In this document: positions 28,952 to 40,700 of the stretch, in pieces
How positions within the stretch are numbered: position 1 is the stretch's first letter
Layout: the number at the start of each line of letters is the position of its first letter
Origin: an uncultured Pelagibacteraceae bacterium
GTDB taxonomy: Bacteria; Pseudomonadota; Alphaproteobacteria; Pelagibacterales; Pelagibacteraceae
Direction: 5' to 3'
Assembly (NCBI GenBank): GCA_902527485.1
Contig: CABZPB010000003.1
Coordinates: forward strand, 1 to 46,273
Length of the DNA: 46,273 nt
Position numbers and translations under genes: made by a program
The notes under the pieces: model-generated
The model's database searches: none
Told to the model about the DNA's origin: nothing
What the model saw: the letters and a program-made list of their open reading frames with translations, nothing else

Positions 28952-29671
28952 CTAATTTTTGATTATTCTCTTAAATTTTTTTATGACGAATTGTAAACCA
29001 TAGAAAATAGACTCCCCGATAATAAAATGTCCGATATTAAATTCTTTTATTTCATTTATTTTTGTCAGTATCTTAGTAGATTTGTAATCAAGACCATGTC
29101 CAGCATGAACTTCTATGCCGATTTTTGACGCTAATATTGAACATTTTTTAATTTTTAAAAATTCTTTCGAAATATTTTTTTTTGACTTTACAAGATTTGA
29201 AAGATACCCGGTATGTATTTCGACACAATCAGCACCCATTTTTTTAGATAAATAGATATCTTTTATATTTGGGTTTATAAATAAACTTGTTCTAATTTTT
29301 TTTTTTTTAAATTGAGAAATTATTTTTTTAATTCTATTTTCATTTTTTTGTAAATTTAAACCACCTTCAGTTGTTATTTCGTTTCTGTTTTCAGGTACTA
29401 TACAAATAAATTTTGGTTCTATTTTTAAAGCATTTTTTACAATATTATGATTTGTTGAAATCTCCAAATTTACAAATAAATTTTTTATTGAGCATATTTT
29501 TTTTGCATCTAAATCCCTAATATGTCTTCTATCCTCTCGAAGATGAATTGTGATAGAGTCTGCTCCTTTCTTTTTAACAAACAATGCAGCCTCATATGGG
29601 TCAGGATGGATTTCACCTCTAGCATTTCTTACTGTCGCAACATGATCAATATTTACACCTAGTCGTTTCAC
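28952..29671 (-). CDS. pdxJ: Pyridoxine 5'-phosphate synthase
   Basis: 'LGVNIDHVATVRNARGEIHPDPYEAA', 'ITIHLREDRRHI', 'IEVHAGHGLDY'. Confidence 0.97.
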   Translation of the reverse strand: MKRLGVNIDHVATVRNARGEIHPDPYEAALFVKKKGADSITIHLREDRRHIRDLDAKKICSIKNLFVNLEISTNHNIVKNALKIEPKFICIVPENRNEITTEGGLNLQKNENRIKKIISQFKKKKIRTSLFINPNIKDIYLSKKMGADCVEIHTGYLSNLVKSKKNISKEFLKIKKCSILASKIGIEVHAGHGLDYKSTKILTKINEIKEFNIGHFIIGESIFYGLQFVIKKFKRIIKN

Positions 29672-30255
29672 TTTATAAATCTGCTTCCTGGTGTTGAAAT
29701 GGGAATCGAGATCAATTCTTTAGGTATTTTGTTTGCTTTATAGGTTGGTACTTCAATTTTGAGATGTGATATTATTCTTCTTTTTATTTTTAATGTTTTT
29801 TTTGTAGATCTGTCTATAATGGTGGCAAAACCAACTAAAGTCGCATTAGAATTTCTTATCAATTTTACACATTCCATACTAGATTTTCCAGTTGTAATAA
29901 CATCCTCAATTATAATAACTCTATTTCCTTTTTTAATTTTAAAACCTCTTCTTAAAGTAAACTTTCCTTCTACTCTTTCACAGAAAATCGTCTCTTTTTT
30001 TAAAATCCTGCCAATTTCATATCCAATGACAATACCACCAATAGCTGGAGCTAGAATAAGATCAAATTTTTTGAAATTTTTTTTTATCTTAAAAGCTAAT
30101 GATTTACATATTTTTTCTGCAATTGATGGATAACTTAAAAGTTTAGCACACTGAATATATTTTGATGAGTGTAATCCTGATGATAAAATAAAGTGTCCCT
30201 CTAATAGAGCATTAGTTTTTCTTAAAATATCTAAGGATTTTTTGTGTGAAAGCAT
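29668..30255 (-). CDS. pyrE: Orotate phosphoribosyltransferase
   Basis: 'ALLEGHFILSSGLHSSKYIQCAKLL', 'LAPAIGGIVIGYEIGR', 'VIIIEDVITTGKSSMECVKLI'. Confidence 0.95.
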   Translation of the reverse strand: MLSHKKSLDILRKTNALLEGHFILSSGLHSSKYIQCAKLLSYPSIAEKICKSLAFKIKKNFKKFDLILAPAIGGIVIGYEIGRILKKETIFCERVEGKFTLRRGFKIKKGNRVIIIEDVITTGKSSMECVKLIRNSNATLVGFATIIDRSTKKTLKIKRRIISHLKIEVPTYKANKIPKELISIPISTPGSRFIK

Positions 30256-31957
30256 TTCTTTTATTTTCGTGTCTGATTATCTTAAATTTTATACCTTTTT
30301 GTTTAAGCTCTGCAATAAAATTAGTGAAATTTTTTAAATCTCTAATTATTAGTTGAAATTTAAAATTGATATAATCGGGTGTCTTACCGGCCATTACTAA
30401 ATTTGAGATATTCAATTTATGCTCACCAATTAATGAACTCACATTACCTAACTGTCCTGGCTTATCAGGTAGAGAAATCCATAATGTGGTGTCATATTTT
30501 TTTATTCTTTCCTGTTTTTTTTCACCCCTGTCGTGCCAATATCTCCTGATTGCAGCTCTAGCTTTACCCGTTTTAGTAGTTGGTATCCAGTGCAAAGATG
30601 GTGATTGATTTCTTGATGTAATAATTTTAATTCGATCACCATTCCTCAAAATAGTTTGAAGGTCACTTTTATTACCATTTACCTCACAACCAGTTGCTGT
30701 ATCACCAATTTTTGTGTGCACAGCATAAGCAAAATCAATTGCAGTAGCATCTTTGGGTAACTTAATGACAGAACCCTTTGGAGTAAAACAAAATACATTC
30801 TCCTGAAACATTTGAAGTTTTGTATATTCATACGAATGTTCTGGGTTTTCATTTTTTTCTATTATTTCAACTAAATCTTTTAACCAATCATATTCTTTCC
30901 AGGTTAATGAATTGAATTTTTCAGAAGATTTATATTGCCAGTGGGATGCAATACCTCTTTCAGCAAATTCATGCATTTGATTTGTTCTTATTTGAATTTC
31001 AACTGGCTTTTTATAAGAACCAATTACAGAAGTGTGTATCGATTTATATCCATTAATTTTAGCAGAGGAAATATAATCTTTAAATTTACCAGGTATACAA
31101 TTGTATTCTTTATGAATAATTCCCAAAGATTTATAGCAATCTTCAATATTATCGACGATAATTCTAAATCCTATGATGTCAGTAATTTGCTCTAATGAAA
31201 CTCTTTTTTTTTGAACTTTTCTCCAAATTGAAAAAGGTGTTTTTTCTCTGCCATGTATCTTTGATTTAATATTATTAAGATTTAACAATTGATTAAATTC
31301 AGATGATATACTTTTGAAAATATCTTTTTTATCTGATTTAATTTCATCAAGTCTTTTTTGAATTAATAATCTAGCGTCATTATTAAGAATTTCAAAAGAT
31401 AGGTCTTCAAGTTCATCTCTTATTCTATGCATACCCATCCTATCTGCTAAAGGAGCATAAATTTCCATAGTCTCTTGAGCAATTCTCCTTTTTTTTTCCT
31501 CTTTACTTATCGCCTTGATCGTTCTCATATTGTGTAATCGGTCTGCGATTTTGACTAATAAAACTCTGATATCTTTTGAAGTTGCTAAGATCAGTTTTCT
31601 AAAATTCTCAGCTTTAGAGTTTGAAGAGGCAGTATTTTCTAAGACTGAAATTTTTGTGACGCCATCTACTAAATCTGCAACTTCAACACCAAATTCACCT
31701 TTAATAGTCTCGTAAGTTGCGTAAGTATCTTCAATAGTATCATGTAACAAACCTGTGGTTATTGTTGCACTATCTAATTTTAAATCAGTTAAAATATTAG
31801 CGACTTCTATAGGATGAACAGAATATGGATCTCCAGATGCTCTCTTTTGATTACTATGGGCTTTCACGGCAAAGTCATAGGCTTTATTAAGTTTTTCGGC
31901 GTTAAAAAACTTATTATATATTTTAACTTTATTTATTAATTCATCAGAATTTAACAT
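30212..31957 (-). CDS. spoT: Bifunctional (p)ppGpp synthetase/hydrolase (Rel/SpoT), shortened C-terminal region
   Basis: HD domain 'HSNQKRASGDPYSVHPIEVA..LLHDTIEDT', synthetase 'GYKSIHTSVIG', TGS 'VFCFTPKGSVIKLPKDATAIDFAYAVHT', C-terminal ACT. Confidence 0.95.
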   Translation of the reverse strand: MLNSDELINKVKIYNKFFNAEKLNKAYDFAVKAHSNQKRASGDPYSVHPIEVANILTDLKLDSATITTGLLHDTIEDTYATYETIKGEFGVEVADLVDGVTKISVLENTASSNSKAENFRKLILATSKDIRVLLVKIADRLHNMRTIKAISKEEKKRRIAQETMEIYAPLADRMGMHRIRDELEDLSFEILNNDARLLIQKRLDEIKSDKKDIFKSISSEFNQLLNLNNIKSKIHGREKTPFSIWRKVQKKRVSLEQITDIIGFRIIVDNIEDCYKSLGIIHKEYNCIPGKFKDYISSAKINGYKSIHTSVIGSYKKPVEIQIRTNQMHEFAERGIASHWQYKSSEKFNSLTWKEYDWLKDLVEIIEKNENPEHSYEYTKLQMFQENVFCFTPKGSVIKLPKDATAIDFAYAVHTKIGDTATGCEVNGNKSDLQTILRNGDRIKIITSRNQSPSLHWIPTTKTGKARAAIRRYWHDRGEKKQERIKKYDTTLWISLPDKPGQLGNVSSLIGEHKLNISNLVMAGKTPDYINFKFQLIIRDLKNFTNFIAELKQKGIKFKIIRHENKRNAFTQKILRYFKKN

Positions 31958-31976
31958 AAATTATTATACCACTTAT

Positions 31977-32474
31977 TTAGATTTGTTTAATAGATCTTAT
32001 GTCACTATCTGATAATGAAGATATTAATTTTCTAATATTAACATTTAAGATTGGGTGTACCCAATTTTTATTAATCTCAAAGAGCGGTAAAAGAACAAAA
32101 TTACGTGTATCCATCCTTGGATGAGGTAAAATCACCTCTCCAACGGTCTTTTTTTTTCTAAAATCTATTATATCAATATCACATTTACGAGGAGAGTTTT
32201 TTGGCAAATTCTTTCTGCCTAATTTTTTCTCAATTTCTTTGCACTTCTTGATTAGCTCCTGTGGAGTAAAATTAGTATCAATTTCTAAAACTATGTTTAT
32301 AAATTTTGGATTATCTGCGTTAGGCCACGATAAACTTTCATAATAACTTGAGCATTTCAATATTTTTATATTACTCATAACTAAATTAAATTTCGTTTTC
32401 TCAATATTTCTAATTTTATTCCCTAGATTTGAACCTATACCAAGAAATACAGAATTAACTAGATCTTCTGACAT
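31977..32474 (-). CDS. folK: 2-amino-4-hydroxy-6-hydroxymethyldihydropteridine diphosphokinase
   Basis: '[16 protein letters not shown]', '[23 protein letters not shown]', '[16 protein letters not shown]'. Start MSEDLVNS at 32474 preferred over 32528. Confidence 0.92.
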   Translation of the reverse strand: MSEDLVNSVFLGIGSNLGNKIRNIEKTKFNLVMSNIKILKCSSYYESLSWPNADNPKFINIVLEIDTNFTPQELIKKCKEIEKKLGRKNLPKNSPRKCDIDIIDFRKKKTVGEVILPHPRMDTRNFVLLPLFEINKNWVHPILNVNIRKLISSLSDSDIRSIKQI

Positions 32475-32925
32475 ATCGTGCTTTTTCTCGACTCCAGTCT
32501 CTATTTTTTTTTGTAATTCTCTTGTCATATTGTTTCTTCCCTCTTGCTACAGCAAGTTCAACTTTGGCTTTTCCTTTTTTAAAATACATTTTTGTTGGTA
32601 TAATTGTTAACCCTTCTCTTTGTATTTTACCTATAAGTTTATTTATTTCTTTTTTATTCAATAAAAGTTTTCTGTCATCCAAAGGTTTATGATTTGAATA
32701 ACTCGCTTGCTTGTATGATGCAATGTGAGAATTAATTAGAACTAATTCTCCATTTTTTTCAACAGCGTATGAGTCGGCAATATTAACTTTTCCTCCCCTG
32801 ATAGATTTTATCTCAGAACCCTTGAGGACAATTCCAGCTTCCAACAAATCCTCAAAAAAATAATTAAAACTAGCTTTTCTATTTAGGCAAATTATTTTAA
32901 AACCATTATTGGTTTTTTTATTCAT
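32455..32925 (-). CDS. smpB: SsrA-binding protein SmpB
   Basis: '[26 protein letters not shown]', '[11 protein letters not shown]', '[15 protein letters not shown]'. Confidence 0.97.
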   Translation of the reverse strand: MNKKTNNGFKIICLNRKASFNYFFEDLLEAGIVLKGSEIKSIRGGKVNIADSYAVEKNGELVLINSHIASYKQASYSNHKPLDDRKLLLNKKEINKLIGKIQREGLTIIPTKMYFKKGKAKVELAVARGKKQYDKRITKKNRDWSREKARYVRRSS

Positions 32926-33806
32926 TAAATTAATTTAGCTGTTTCGATAGCTTTTTTAACAATTTCTTTAGTTTTATCTGTTACTTTTACTAATGGTAAT
33001 CTTACGTCATCATCACATAAATTCATTAATTTTGCCGCATATTTAACAGGACTTGGATTACTTTCTATAAACATAGCATTATGTACAGGCTGCAATATTT
33101 CATTTAATCTCTCAGCCTCTTTAATTTCATTATCATTATTAGACTTTGAAAATCTTTGGAAATCAGAACAGAGTTTTGGGGCAATGTTAGCTGTCACACT
33201 TATTGCACCTACTCCACCTTTTTTGTTAAATTCGAAAGCATTATCGTCATTTCCAGTGAGTTGGATAAAATCTTTTCCTAATTTTTTTAGTGTTTTATCA
33301 ACTCTAGTAAGATCTCCAGTAGCATCTTTAACTCCAATAATATTTTTTAGTTCAAATAATCTTGCCATTGTTTCAACTGACATATCGATCACAGATCTTC
33401 CGGGTATGTTATAAATTAGAATTGGAATTCCACATTTATCATTGATAGCTTTATAATGTTGATAAAGTCCCTCTTGAGTAGGCTTATTATAATATGGAGT
33501 TACAATTAAAGCTCCATCTGCTCCCATTTTTTCAGCGTGCGTAGTTAATGAAATCGCTTCCTCAGTAGAGTTTGAGCCAGTGCCAGCAAATACAGGCAAT
33601 TTACCATCACTTTCTTTAACACACAAATCAATTACCCTTTCATGCTCATCGTGGCTTAAAGTTGGGGACTCTCCAGTTGTTCCAGCTGGTACTAAACCAT
33701 TTGTCCCATTTTCAATATGAAAATGGATTAACTTAATGTAAGTTTCATCATCTAGACTATCATTTTTAAATGGAGTAATTAAAGCAACATTTGATCCTTT
33801 GAACAT
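32925..33806 (-). CDS. dapA: 4-hydroxy-tetrahydrodipicolinate synthase
   Basis: '[14 protein letters not shown]', '[19 protein letters not shown]', '[14 protein letters not shown]', '[11 protein letters not shown]'. Confidence 0.97.
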   Translation of the reverse strand: MFKGSNVALITPFKNDSLDDETYIKLIHFHIENGTNGLVPAGTTGESPTLSHDEHERVIDLCVKESDGKLPVFAGTGSNSTEEAISLTTHAEKMGADGALIVTPYYNKPTQEGLYQHYKAINDKCGIPILIYNIPGRSVIDMSVETMARLFELKNIIGVKDATGDLTRVDKTLKKLGKDFIQLTGNDDNAFEFNKKGGVGAISVTANIAPKLCSDFQRFSKSNNDNEIKEAERLNEILQPVHNAMFIESNPSPVKYAAKLMNLCDDDVRLPLVKVTDKTKEIVKKAIETAKLI

Positions 33807-33849
33807 AAATACTTATAACATAGTTTGTGGATTCATATACTAAAAGATT

Positions 33850-36069
33850 ATGCTAAAAAAATTCATATTTTTTATCAATTTATTTTTCTTCTCTACTATT
33901 ACTATTTTGTTTTCTGCAGAAATAATACCTTTAAAAAAACCAATCCAAACTAAAGCGGAAAAAGACCAGAAATTATTAATTGATGTAATGAAGCCTCTGC
34001 CAAAACCAATTCCCAAAAAAATAGTAGAGGAAATTAAAAAAAAGTCTGAGGGTGAAATAAAGTTAAAAGCTGAAAAAGACTTAGGTATTATTCTACCAAA
34101 AAAGAAACCTTTAATTGCGGGAGCCAAAAAAACCAATACAGCGAAAAAATCTAAATATTATAACAAGAAAGATTTCGAAATTGCGAAAAAGGCTATTTCA
34201 GAAATGAAACAAGCAAAATGGCCAACCGCATTGAAAACTGCAAAAAAAGCTAGAGATAAATCAATCTATAATTTCATACAATGGAGACATTTATTAACTA
34301 AAGGAAACAAAGCATCATATTACGATTATAAAACTTTTATAGACAAAAATGCGGATTATCCACGATTGGGAAGAGTAAAATATTTAGCAGAGCATAAACT
34401 ATCTACAGACACTATTTCACCCAAAAAAATTATCGATTGGTTCGGTGTTGATGAACCTCTAAGCGGTTTTGGAAAAATGATACTTGGAGAAAGCATAATT
34501 CTCAATGGTAATACACAAAAAGGTATTTCTTATATTAAAGAAGGATGGATTACCGCCGAATTGAGCAAATCTGAATTAAGATTCTATAGAAAAAAATTCA
34601 AAAAGTATCTTAATGCGGATGATTATATTAAAAGAGCAGATTACTTAGCTTGGAATAATAAATACTGGGATTTAAAAAGATTATTAAGATATTTACCTAA
34701 AGATTATGAGTTGCTTTATACAGCACGACAATTGTTAATGAGTAAATCATATGGTGTAGATAACGCTATTTCAAAAGTTCCAGCAAAATTTAAAAATGAT
34801 GCAGGTTTAAATTACGATAGATTAAAATGGAGAAGAAAAAGAGGAAGGGTTGATAGTTCTGTTGAAATTTTAGTAAAAATTAGAAATACCAGAGATTATT
34901 TAGTCAGGCCAGATAAGTGGTGGTTTGAACGAGAAATCATTTCAAGATCATTAATTTATAAAAAAAAATTTGCATTAGCCTATAAAATTGCAAGTAATCA
35001 TGCTTTGACTGATGGACCCGAGTATGCAGCCGCAGAATGGATGAGCGGATGGATAGCATTGAGTTTCTTAGATGATCCTTTATTAGCTAAGGATCATTTT
35101 GAAAATTTTTATAATAACGTTGGTTATCCAATAAGTACTTCTAGGGGAGCCTATTGGTTAGCTAAAACTTATCAGAAACTTGGTAAAAATGAATTAGCTA
35201 ATGAATGGTTTGGTAAAGCATCTAATTTTCTTACTACATATTATGGTCAGTTAGCATTTATGGAGTTAAATCCCAATCAACCTTTCGAACTATCTAAAGA
35301 TATTGAAGTTTCAAAAGAATATAGAGATTATTTTTTTAAAAAAGAATTAGTAAAAACAATTTATCTACTCGATGAACTCAATGAAGATAAATATACAAAA
35401 CATATTTTAAGGCATTTGGCTAATGATAATATAAAAAATGGTAGTGAGGTTTTAGCGGCTGAACTAGCCACAAGTATTGATAGATTTGATTTTGCTATTC
35501 AAATAGCCAAATTTGCATCTTATGAAAAAAGATTTCATAATAAATATAATTATCCTATTATTAGTACACCAAACTATATAAATGGTAGAAAAATTCCCGA
35601 TACTGCATTTATACTTTCAATAATAAGACAGGAAAGTGAATTTGATTTAAGAGCCAACAGTCATGCAGGAGCAAAGGGTTTAATGCAACTTATGCCTTAC
35701 ACTGCAAAATTAGTTGCAAAACAAGCAAAGCTTCCTTACTCAAAATCTAGATTAACTAAAGATGCAGAATACAATATCAATTTAGGCTCTCATTATATAG
35801 CTGGTCTAATTCTAGAATATGATGGTGCTTATCCGTTTGCAATAGCGGCTTATAATGCCGGACCTAAAAGAGTCAGATATTGGAAAAAAATAAATAAAAA
35901 TCCACAAAAGAACCAAATTGATTATGTAAACTGGATTGAATTAATCAAATTTAAAGAAACAAGAAATTATGTTCAAAGAGTACTGGAGAACTACAACGTC
36001 TATCGTTATATTTTAGCTCAAAAGCCAGTTACAATGATAAACTTCTTTAAGGATGATCCTTTGTATTAA
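33850..36069 (+). CDS. slt: Soluble lytic murein transglycosylase
   Basis: C-terminal SLT domain 'ILSIIRQESEFDLRANSHAGAKGLMQLMPYTAKLVAK', 'AIAAYNAGPKRVRYW'; N-terminal signal peptide and helical repeats. Confidence 0.95.
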   Translation: MLKKFIFFINLFFFSTITILFSAEIIPLKKPIQTKAEKDQKLLIDVMKPLPKPIPKKIVEEIKKKSEGEIKLKAEKDLGIILPKKKPLIAGAKKTNTAKKSKYYNKKDFEIAKKAISEMKQAKWPTALKTAKKARDKSIYNFIQWRHLLTKGNKASYYDYKTFIDKNADYPRLGRVKYLAEHKLSTDTISPKKIIDWFGVDEPLSGFGKMILGESIILNGNTQKGISYIKEGWITAELSKSELRFYRKKFKKYLNADDYIKRADYLAWNNKYWDLKRLLRYLPKDYELLYTARQLLMSKSYGVDNAISKVPAKFKNDAGLNYDRLKWRRKRGRVDSSVEILVKIRNTRDYLVRPDKWWFEREIISRSLIYKKKFALAYKIASNHALTDGPEYAAAEWMSGWIALSFLDDPLLAKDHFENFYNNVGYPISTSRGAYWLAKTYQKLGKNELANEWFGKASNFLTTYYGQLAFMELNPNQPFELSKDIEVSKEYRDYFFKKELVKTIYLLDELNEDKYTKHILRHLANDNIKNGSEVLAAELATSIDRFDFAIQIAKFASYEKRFHNKYNYPIISTPNYINGRKIPDTAFILSIIRQESEFDLRANSHAGAKGLMQLMPYTAKLVAKQAKLPYSKSRLTKDAEYNINLGSHYIAGLILEYDGAYPFAIAAYNAGPKRVRYWKKINKNPQKNQIDYVNWIELIKFKETRNYVQRVLENYNVYRYILAQKPVTMINFFKDDPLY

Positions 36070-36072
36070 TAA

Positions 36073-36164
36073 TGGCGGAAGAGGAGGGATTCGAACCCTC
36101 GGTACAAGTTTCCTCGCACGGTCATTTAGCAAACGACTGGTTTCAGCCTCTCACCCACTCTTCC
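36073..36164 (-). tRNA. tRNA-Ser (anticodon GCT), CCA encoded
   Basis: Reverse complement GGAAGAGTGGGTGAGAGGCTGAAACCAGTCGTTTGCTAAATGACCGTGCGAGGAAACTTGTACCGAGGGTTCGAATCCCTCCTCTTCCGCCA. Acceptor and T stems pair, long variable arm present, anticodon loop TTGCTAA. Confidence 0.95.
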
Positions 36165-36228
36165 AATAAAATTGTCACTTCTGATTGTATTGAATAATCA
36201 ACATTTATAAAGTAATTATTCAGTAATT

Positions 36229-37482
36229 ATGAAAAATAACTATTCAATATTTTCACTTATTAAAAATGCTTTCTCATATCATGAAAATTGGGAGAAAGCT
36301 TGGAAAGACCCTGAGCCTAAAAAAGAATATGAAGCCATAATAGTTGGTGGCGGAGGACATGGTCTAGCAACAGCCTATTATTTAGCTAAAAAACATAACA
36401 TGAAGAATATTGCAGTTGTTGAAAAAGGTTGGATAGGAGGTGGAAATACTGGTAGGAATACAACAATAATAAGATCAAATTATTTATGGGATGCAAGTGC
36501 TGGTCTTTATGATCATGCTCTTAAAATTTGGGAAAGTTTATCTCAAGAGTTAAATTATAATGTTATGTTTAGTCAAAGAGGTGTTATGAATCTCGCTCAT
36601 AATTTACAAGATGTGAGAGATTTAAAAAGAAGAACTCATGCAAATAGATTAAATGGGATTGATGCAGTTTATTTAAATACTGAGGAAGTCAAAAAATTTT
36701 GTCCAATTATAAATACTTCACAGGATATCCGTTATCCAGTTTTAGGTGGTACTCTCCAACGAAGAGCTGGTACAGCAAGACATGATGCGGTTGCTTGGGG
36801 GTACGCAAGAGGTGCTGATGAAATGGGTGTGGATATTATTCAAAATTGTGAAGTAAAAGGAATAAAAAGAAACGGTGATACAGTTGAGGGCATAGAAACA
36901 ACTAAAGGATTTATCAAAGCCAAAAAAATTGGTGTTGTAGCTGCTGGTCATTCTAGTGTTATAGCAAATATGGTAGGATTAAAACTACCTTTGGAAAGCA
37001 AACCTCTTCAAGCTTTAGTATCTGAACCAGTTAAACCAATTATTGATACTGTTGTAATGTCAAATGCAGTTCATGCTTACGTAAGTCAATCTGATAAAGG
37101 AGAACTCGTTATTGGAGCTGGAACAGATGATTATATATCTTATTCTCAAAAAGGAAGTCATGATATTGTGGAAGGAACTTTAAATGCAATATTAGAATTG
37201 TACCCAATTTTTAGTAGAATGAGAATGCTGCGCCAGTGGGGTGGAATTGTTGATATATGTCCTGATGCAAGTCCAATAATAAGCAAAACATCAATAAAAG
37301 GTTTGTATTTCAATTGCGGTTGGGGAACTGGAGGTTTTAAAGCTACACCAGGTTCAGGAGATTTATTTGCTCACACAATTGCTAACGACGAACCTCATAA
37401 ACTTAATGCTGCATTTAACCTAAATAGATTTGTAAGTGGTGATTTGGTTGATGAGCATGGAGCTGCTGCAGTTGCACACTAA
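36229..37482 (+). CDS. soxB: Sarcosine oxidase beta subunit
   Basis: '[53 protein letters not shown]'; followed by soxD, soxA and soxG. Confidence 0.97.
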   Translation: MKNNYSIFSLIKNAFSYHENWEKAWKDPEPKKEYEAIIVGGGGHGLATAYYLAKKHNMKNIAVVEKGWIGGGNTGRNTTIIRSNYLWDASAGLYDHALKIWESLSQELNYNVMFSQRGVMNLAHNLQDVRDLKRRTHANRLNGIDAVYLNTEEVKKFCPIINTSQDIRYPVLGGTLQRRAGTARHDAVAWGYARGADEMGVDIIQNCEVKGIKRNGDTVEGIETTKGFIKAKKIGVVAAGHSSVIANMVGLKLPLESKPLQALVSEPVKPIIDTVVMSNAVHAYVSQSDKGELVIGAGTDDYISYSQKGSHDIVEGTLNAILELYPIFSRMRMLRQWGGIVDICPDASPIISKTSIKGLYFNCGWGTGGFKATPGSGDLFAHTIANDEPHKLNAAFNLNRFVSGDLVDEHGAAAVAH

Positions 37483-37757
37483 TGTTTTTAATTAATTGTC
37501 CTTTTTGCGGTGAGAGAGAACAAAGTGAATTTAAAGCTGGTGGTGAAGCCCATATAGAAAGACCGAAACAACCAACAGAATTAAGTGATGATGAGTGGGC
37601 TGAGTTTTTATTTATGAGAAAAAATATAAAAGGTGTTCAATTTGAAAGATGGAATCATGCTCACGGTTGTAGAAAATGGTTCAATATTGTTCGAGATACA
37701 TCAGATGATCAAATCAAAGCAGTTTATAAAATGGGTGAAAAACCGCCTGTAAAATAA
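37482..37757 (+). CDS. soxD: Sarcosine oxidase delta subunit
   Basis: 'INCPFCGEREQSEFKAGGEAHIERP', 'WNHAHGCRKWFNIVRDT'. Confidence 0.96.
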   Translation: MFLINCPFCGEREQSEFKAGGEAHIERPKQPTELSDDEWAEFLFMRKNIKGVQFERWNHAHGCRKWFNIVRDTSDDQIKAVYKMGEKPPVK

Positions 37758-37760
37758 TCA

Positions 37761-40700
37761 ATGTCTAAAAATTTAAGATTTAAATCAAGTAAACTAGTAG
37801 ATGAAACTTATCGAATTTCATTTAAATTTAATAATAAAACGTATTACGGTTATAAAGGTGATACTTTAGCATCCGCTCTATTAGCTAACGATGTTCATCT
37901 TGTAGGAAGAAGTTTTAAATATCATAGACCTCGTGGAATTATGACGGCTGGTTCAGAGGAACCTAACGCAATTATTCAGTTACACGATAATACTTCAAGA
38001 ACTGAACCAAACGTTAGGGCTACAGAAATTGAAATTTATGAAGGTTTAGTTGCATCAAGTCAGAATTGTTGGCCAAGTGTAAATTTTGATATTGGCGGTA
38101 TTAATAATATTCTGTCCCCTATTCTGCCAGCAGGTTTTTATTATAAAACTTTTATGTGGCCTAAAAGTTTTTGGGAAAAATATGAGTACTTTATAAGAAA
38201 ATCCGCAGGCCTAGGAAAATCGCCGAAAGAAGCTGATCCTGATATTTATGAGCATAAGTATATTCACTGCGATGTTTTAATAATCGGGGCTGGTATATCG
38301 GGAATAATAGCAGCTAAAATGTCAGCTAAGAATGGTTTAAAAACTCTGTTGGTGGATGAAAAATCATTTTTAGGTGGGTCAACAATTTATGATAACTCAA
38401 AATTTTCAAAAATTAATAATCAAATTACTAGTTCATGGTTAGAAAAAGAAATTAATGAAATATCAAAATTAGAAAATTTAGAAATTAAAACAAGAACTAG
38501 TGTAGCAGCTTTTCATGGATACAATTTTTTGCTAGCTCGTGAAAATCTCACTGATCATTTACCGATCACTCAGAGAGAGAATAAAATTAGACATAGACTA
38601 TTAAAAATTAGAGCACAAAAAGTTATTTGTGCTACTGGCGCAATAGAAAGACCTTTAATATTTGATAACAATGATCGCCCAGGAATTTTATTATCTTCTG
38701 CAATGAAAAAATATATCGATTTATATGGTGTTGCGTGTGGTGAAAATAATATTCTATTTACTAATAATGATACTGCATATGAAACTGCTATGAGTATGGT
38801 TCAAAGAGGGATTAAAATCAATGCAATCATTGACAATAGAGAAGAAATAGACTCTAAACTGTCTTATGAAGTAGAGAAGAATAACATTAAAATTTTCAAA
38901 GGTTACACAGTTGTTGATACATATGGTTATAAAAGAATTAATGGATTATCAATTATGGAGCTCTCTAAAGATGGGCAAAAGGTAATTGGTAAAAAAATAA
39001 AATTAAGTTGTGATTCTTTGGGTGTGTCAGGCGGATGGACACCAGCTGTTCATTTATTCACACAGTCAGGGGGTAAATTAAAATTTAGAGAAGATGATCA
39101 AGTTTTTATTCCAAACAAATATCCTTCAGATCAATTAAGTATTGGATCTTGTAATGGAGATTTTAGTTTAGAAGAAATTACAACAAATACCATATTGTCT
39201 GTTAAAAAATTTCTAAATATTAATATTATAGATTATAAAACTTTTGAAATCATCACAGGAATGAATAAATCAAAAAGAAATATCTGGTTGTTACCATCAG
39301 ATAAAATATTAGGAAAAACCAAATCTTTTGTTGATTATCAAAACGATGCAACTGCTAAAGACATCAAATTAGCGCTTAGAGAAGGATTTAGATCAATAGA
39401 ACATGTAAAAAGATATACAACAACTGGCATGGGTACTGATCAAGGTAAACTTGGTAATATGCATGCTTTAGGAATTATCTCTGAAACCGCAGGGACTAAA
39501 ATGGGCGAACACGGAACCACAACTTTTAGACCACCTTATACACCACTTACCTTTGGGACAATAGTTGGAAGAAATGTAGGAAAATTTTTTGATATAGTCA
39601 GACGAACGCCAATACATGATTGGCATGTTGCAAACAATGCTAAGTTTGAAAATGTGAGCCAGTGGAAAAGAGCTTGGTACTATCCTAAAGCGAATGAAAA
39701 CATGTACCAAGCTGTACAAAGAGAAAGTAAAGCAGCTAGAGACTGTGCAGGTATTCTAGATGCATCCACTTTAGGGAAAATTGATATTCAAGGAACCGAT
39801 GCTTCAGAATTTCTAAACCGTGTTTATACCAACGCTTGGTCAAAACTTGCTATTGGTAAATGTCGTTATGGTTTAATGCTCAATGAAGATGGCATGGTGT
39901 ATGATGATGGCGTAACAACTAGGTTAGATGAAAATCATTATATAATGACTACTACTACTGGTGGGGCTGCAAACGTATTAGGAAAACTTGAAGATTATCT
40001 TCAAACAGAGTGGCCTGAACTAGATGTTTATTTATCATCTGTAACTGATCATTATGCAACCATTTGTGTTTGCGGTCCACACAGTAAAAAAATTGTATCT
40101 AAAGTTATCCCTGATTTAGATTTTTCTGATGAAAAATTTCCACATATGTCGTTTAAAAACACAAAAATTGGTCAGATAAAGTGCAGAGTTATGAGAATTA
40201 GTTTCACTGGGGAGCAAAGTTATGAAATTAATATTCAATCAAACTATGGAAAATCTGTTTGGGAAAAGTGTATGGAGGCAGGCAAAGATTTTAATATTAC
40301 TCCTTATGGAACAGAAACAATGCATTTATTGAGAGCCGAAAAAGGTTTTATAATAGTTGGGCAAGATACAGATGCAACTATGACGCCAATTGATTTACAA
40401 ATGGACTGGATAGTGAGTAAGAAAAAATATGATTTTATTGGAAAAAGATCATTATATAGATCAGACACAATTAAAGATGATAGAAAACAATTGGTTGGCT
40501 TACTTACTGAAAATCCAAAAGAAGTTTTAGAGGAAGGTGCACAGATAGTTGCTGATATTAAAAAATCACCTATTGAAATGTTAGGACATGTTACATCAAG
40601 TTACTATAGTCCAAATTTAAATAAATCTATTGCATTAGGAGTGGTCAAAGGTGGGAAAAAAATGCTTGGACAAAAGTTAATTATTCCAATGGAAAATAAA

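Noticed and set aside
29759-30133. 124-aa + strand ORF inside pyrE
   Set aside because: Antisense shadow; pyrE motifs are unambiguous.
33840-34136. 98-aa - strand ORF over the slt 5' end
   Set aside because: Shadow of the slt signal peptide region.
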